64,000 bases of DNA from Myxococcales bacterium 68-20 (lineage in GTDB: Bacteria > Myxococcota_A > Polyangia > Polyangiales > Polyangiaceae): the NCBI GenBank assembly GCA_001899635.1, contig MKVQ01000023.1, positions 25,683 through 89,682 of the forward strand, written 5' to 3'. The notes under the pieces are model-generated. The model was not told the DNA's origin and made no database searches. It worked only from the letters and a program-made list of their open reading frames with translations. The translations under genes and the position numbers were made by a program. Below are positions 62,365-64,000 of this stretch, one piece after another (within the stretch, counting starts at the first letter, position 1; every line of letters starts with the position of its first letter).

Positions 62365-64000
62365 CTAGTCCAAGTACCGCCGAGCCCGCCTTCGCAAGCC
62401 GACGGCGACGACGAGAGCGAGCAACGCGCCAACGCCGCCGTTCGACGTCGTCGTGTGCACGTTTCGGCATCCGCAGCCAGCGTCGTCGAACTCCGACGTC
62501 GCGGGCGCGCCTGCGTCGGCGGCAGACAGCCCGGCATCCTCCGGTGCGCTAGCGTCTTCGCTGCCGGCATCGGGTGCGCTTGCGTCCTCGTCGCCGGCAT
62601 CCGCAGCCGGTGCGCGCTTGACGTCGAGCGTGAGTGTCTGCTGCACGCTCGCGCTGCCGTCCGACACGGTGAAGGTGATGACGCTCGAGCCTTCCGTCAC
62701 CGCGAGGGTCGGGATCTTCGCGTGGCGCGTGGCGCCAGTGCCTGTGAACGTGATCGCATCCCCCGGAGCGACCGATGCATTGGAGGACGTCGCGGTCACG
62801 ACGAGATTGTCGAGCGGCGTGTCGACGTCCGCGAGCGTCAGGGCGATGTCCGCGGTCTCGCCCGCGATGACGGAGACGCTTGCAAGGGGCGCGATCGTCG
62901 GTGCGTCATCGAGAGCGCCGACGGTCACGGCGAAGGTCGTCGACGCCGTCTTCATCCCGTCGCTGACGGTCAAGGTGACCGTGCAGGTCCCGGAGGCGTT
63001 GGCGACGGGAGTGATCGTGATCGTGCGCGAGGCGCCGGCACCGCCGAGCGCTAGGCCGCTGTCCGCGATGACGGCCGGATTCGACGACGTCGCGCTGACC
63101 ACGAGGCTCGCGACGTCCGTGTCGACATCGGCCACGGTGAACGGGAGCGCCGCCGTCGCAGTGTCCTCGTCCGTCGTAACGTCGCCCGGCGACGTGATCG
63201 TCGGCGGAGCGGTGTCATCGTTCGTGATCGTCGCTTGGCCGACGGGGTCGACCTCGATGGCGCCGCGAACGTTGCTCACGGCAAGCGTGAATGTCTCGTG
63301 CGGCTCGAAGTCGAAATCACCTATGACGCTGACGTTGATCGTCTTTGACGTCGCCCCGGCGGGGATCGACACGTTCGTCAGCGAGAGCGCCGTGTAGTCG
63401 TCGTCGGCGACGGTGGCCGTGCCATCGACGGTCGCGACGTCGAAGAGAACTCCGTCGGGGCCGGCCGGTGCATCGAGCGAGACCGTGAAGGTCACCGTTT
63501 GCGTCGTGCCGGCGCCGCCCTCGGCAATGCTGGCATCGGAGACGCTCAGCCCGGGGAGCGACCAGCGAATCGAGATGGAAGGGTCGATACCGGCGCCGCT
63601 GGCGTGGACGACGTTCTGCGCGTTCGGCGCGACGTAGCTCGACCCTCCACCGCCGCCACCTGCAGTGGGCGACAGCTCGCAGCCGCCGCCACCGCCGTAG
63701 AGACCACCACCGCCACCACCGCCGCTGTTGGCGCCGCTGCCGCCGTTGCCGAGCGAGCCTGCCTGAGGTGACCCCGACGAACAGCCGACACCGGCGGCGC
63801 CGCCCGCGGTCGTCGCCCCGCCGAACCCTGACGCCGTCGTCGTCGTTCCGTTGGCGGTGCCGTTTGCTCCATTGACGCCACCATTGCCACCAGCGCTGGT
63901 GTTGCCGGGGAATCCCGCGCCGCCGCCACCGCCGGCGATGAGCAACCTCGACTCGAGCGAGCCAGCGCTTCCGCCTTGGATCGTCCGGATGTCCGATGCG
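62365..64000 (-). CDS. Large exported surface protein with Calx-beta and cadherin-like domains and MYXO-CTERM-type tail (5' end outside window)
   Basis: At least 545 residues. The N-terminus is missing at the window edge. The visible order is: a Gly-rich domain with Gly-Gly-Gly runs, a Calx-beta repeat (VSDASIAEGGAGTTQTVTF through TVDGTATVADDDYT), two cadherin/Ig-like repeats (TDEDTATAALPFTVADVDTD and a similar unit), an Asp-Ala-Gly linker (DAGDEDASAPDAGSEDAS) and GCGCR, a transmembrane helix and an Arg-rich tail. This is a cell-wall or outer-membrane adhesion type of protein. Adhesion or calcium binding are inferences. It may continue far to the left on this strand beyond the window. Confidence 0.85.
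   Translation of the reverse strand, partial: ASDIRTIQGGSAGSLESRLLIAGGGGGAGFPGNTSAGGNGGVNGANGTANGTTTTASGFGGATTAGGAAGVGCSSGSPQAGSLGNGGSGANSGGGGGGGLYGGGGGCELSPTAGGGGGGSSYVAPNAQNVVHASGAGIDPSISIRWSLPGLSVSDASIAEGGAGTTQTVTFTVSLDAPAGPDGVLFDVATVDGTATVADDDYTALSLTNVSIPAGATSKTINVSVIGDFDFEPHETFTLAVSNVRGAIEVDPVGQATITNDDTAPPTITSPGDVTTDEDTATAALPFTVADVDTDVASLVVSATSSNPAVIADSGLALGGAGASRTITITPVANASGTCTVTLTVSDGMKTASTTFAVTVGALDDAPTIAPLASVSVIAGETADIALTLADVDTPLDNLVVTATSSNASVAPGDAITFTGTGATRHAKIPTLAVTEGSSVITFTVSDGSASVQQTLTLDVKRAPAADAGDEDASAPDAGSEDASAPEDAGLSAADAGAPATSEFDDAGCGCRNVHTTTSNGGVGALLALVVAVGLRRRARRYLD

Overview
This is about 64 kb of very GC-rich chromosomal DNA from a bacterium that is most probably a member of the Myxococcota, order Polyangiales (a Labilithrix/Sorangium-like organism). 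The evidence is the codon use, three Ser/Thr protein kinases plus a hybrid histidine kinase and a sigma-54 activator in a short span, many lipoproteins with Asp-Ala-Gly rich linkers, and two secreted proteins ending in a GCGCR-type Cys motif, a transmembrane helix and an Arg-rich tail (the MYXO-CTERM type of sorting tail). No rRNA, tRNA, transposase, integrase, CRISPR array or phage gene was seen, so this looks like ordinary chromosome with accessory patches.

Layout. 1-5.6 kb: end of a pirin gene, an unknown lipoprotein, a response-regulator/Ser-Thr-kinase fusion, a short-chain dehydrogenase and a DTW-domain tRNA-modification protein with an extra C-terminal domain. 5.8-16.3 kb: a stress block with HdeD-like membrane protein, Hsp20, a sigma-54 enhancer-binding activator, a YbaK-like deacylase, a DsbA-family thiol oxidoreductase, a membrane-anchored DJ-1/PfpI protein, an FAD/folate dehydrogenase, an outer-membrane-like protein and a double-BON lipoprotein with a poly-Gln tract. 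Several of these have sigma-54 type promoters I could find by eye. 16.4-18.7 kb: a ribosome-hibernation-like protein, a SIRT4-type sirtuin and a methyltransferase. 18.7-23.8 kb: a translationally coupled MoxR/RavA-like ATPase and VWA protein. 24-27.6 kb: a Tat-type lipoprotein, RlmN, an intergenic repeat array, a four-helix-bundle protein and a Cys-cluster protein. 27.2-31.4 kb: an alpha/beta hydrolase pair, then a GntR/FadR regulator coupled to a GlcD-type oxidase and divergent from an isochorismatase-like hydrolase. 31.6-37.5 kb: a DMT exporter, a hybrid histidine kinase, a universal stress protein and a proton-pumping pyrophosphatase of the K+-independent type. 37.7-40.5 kb: two divergent citrate-synthase family genes, one carrying its own DNA-binding domain. 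40.5-53.8 kb: cell-surface and secreted proteins (CotH-like, lipase-like, metallophosphoesterase, beta-helix lyase, papain-like protease), a HEAT-like/kinase giant and a CBS protein. 53.9-64 kb: a universal stress protein coupled to a Kef-type antiporter, an M3 peptidase, a kinase with a cyclic-nucleotide-type domain, a parvulin lipoprotein, two unknown small proteins and the end of a large surface protein.

Taken together the window is dominated by stress survival and signalling. The best candidate for something not yet described is the sigma-54 wiring of the stress genes. One activator sits among promoters for hdeD, hsp20, the YbaK-like and the DsbA-like gene. A variant in which the -24/-12 element lies at a fixed distance from the start codon, predicting leaderless transcripts, occurs before three further stress genes elsewhere in the window. 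Other candidates are the self-regulating citrate synthase, the DTW-nuclease-like fusion, and two short palindromic repeat families.
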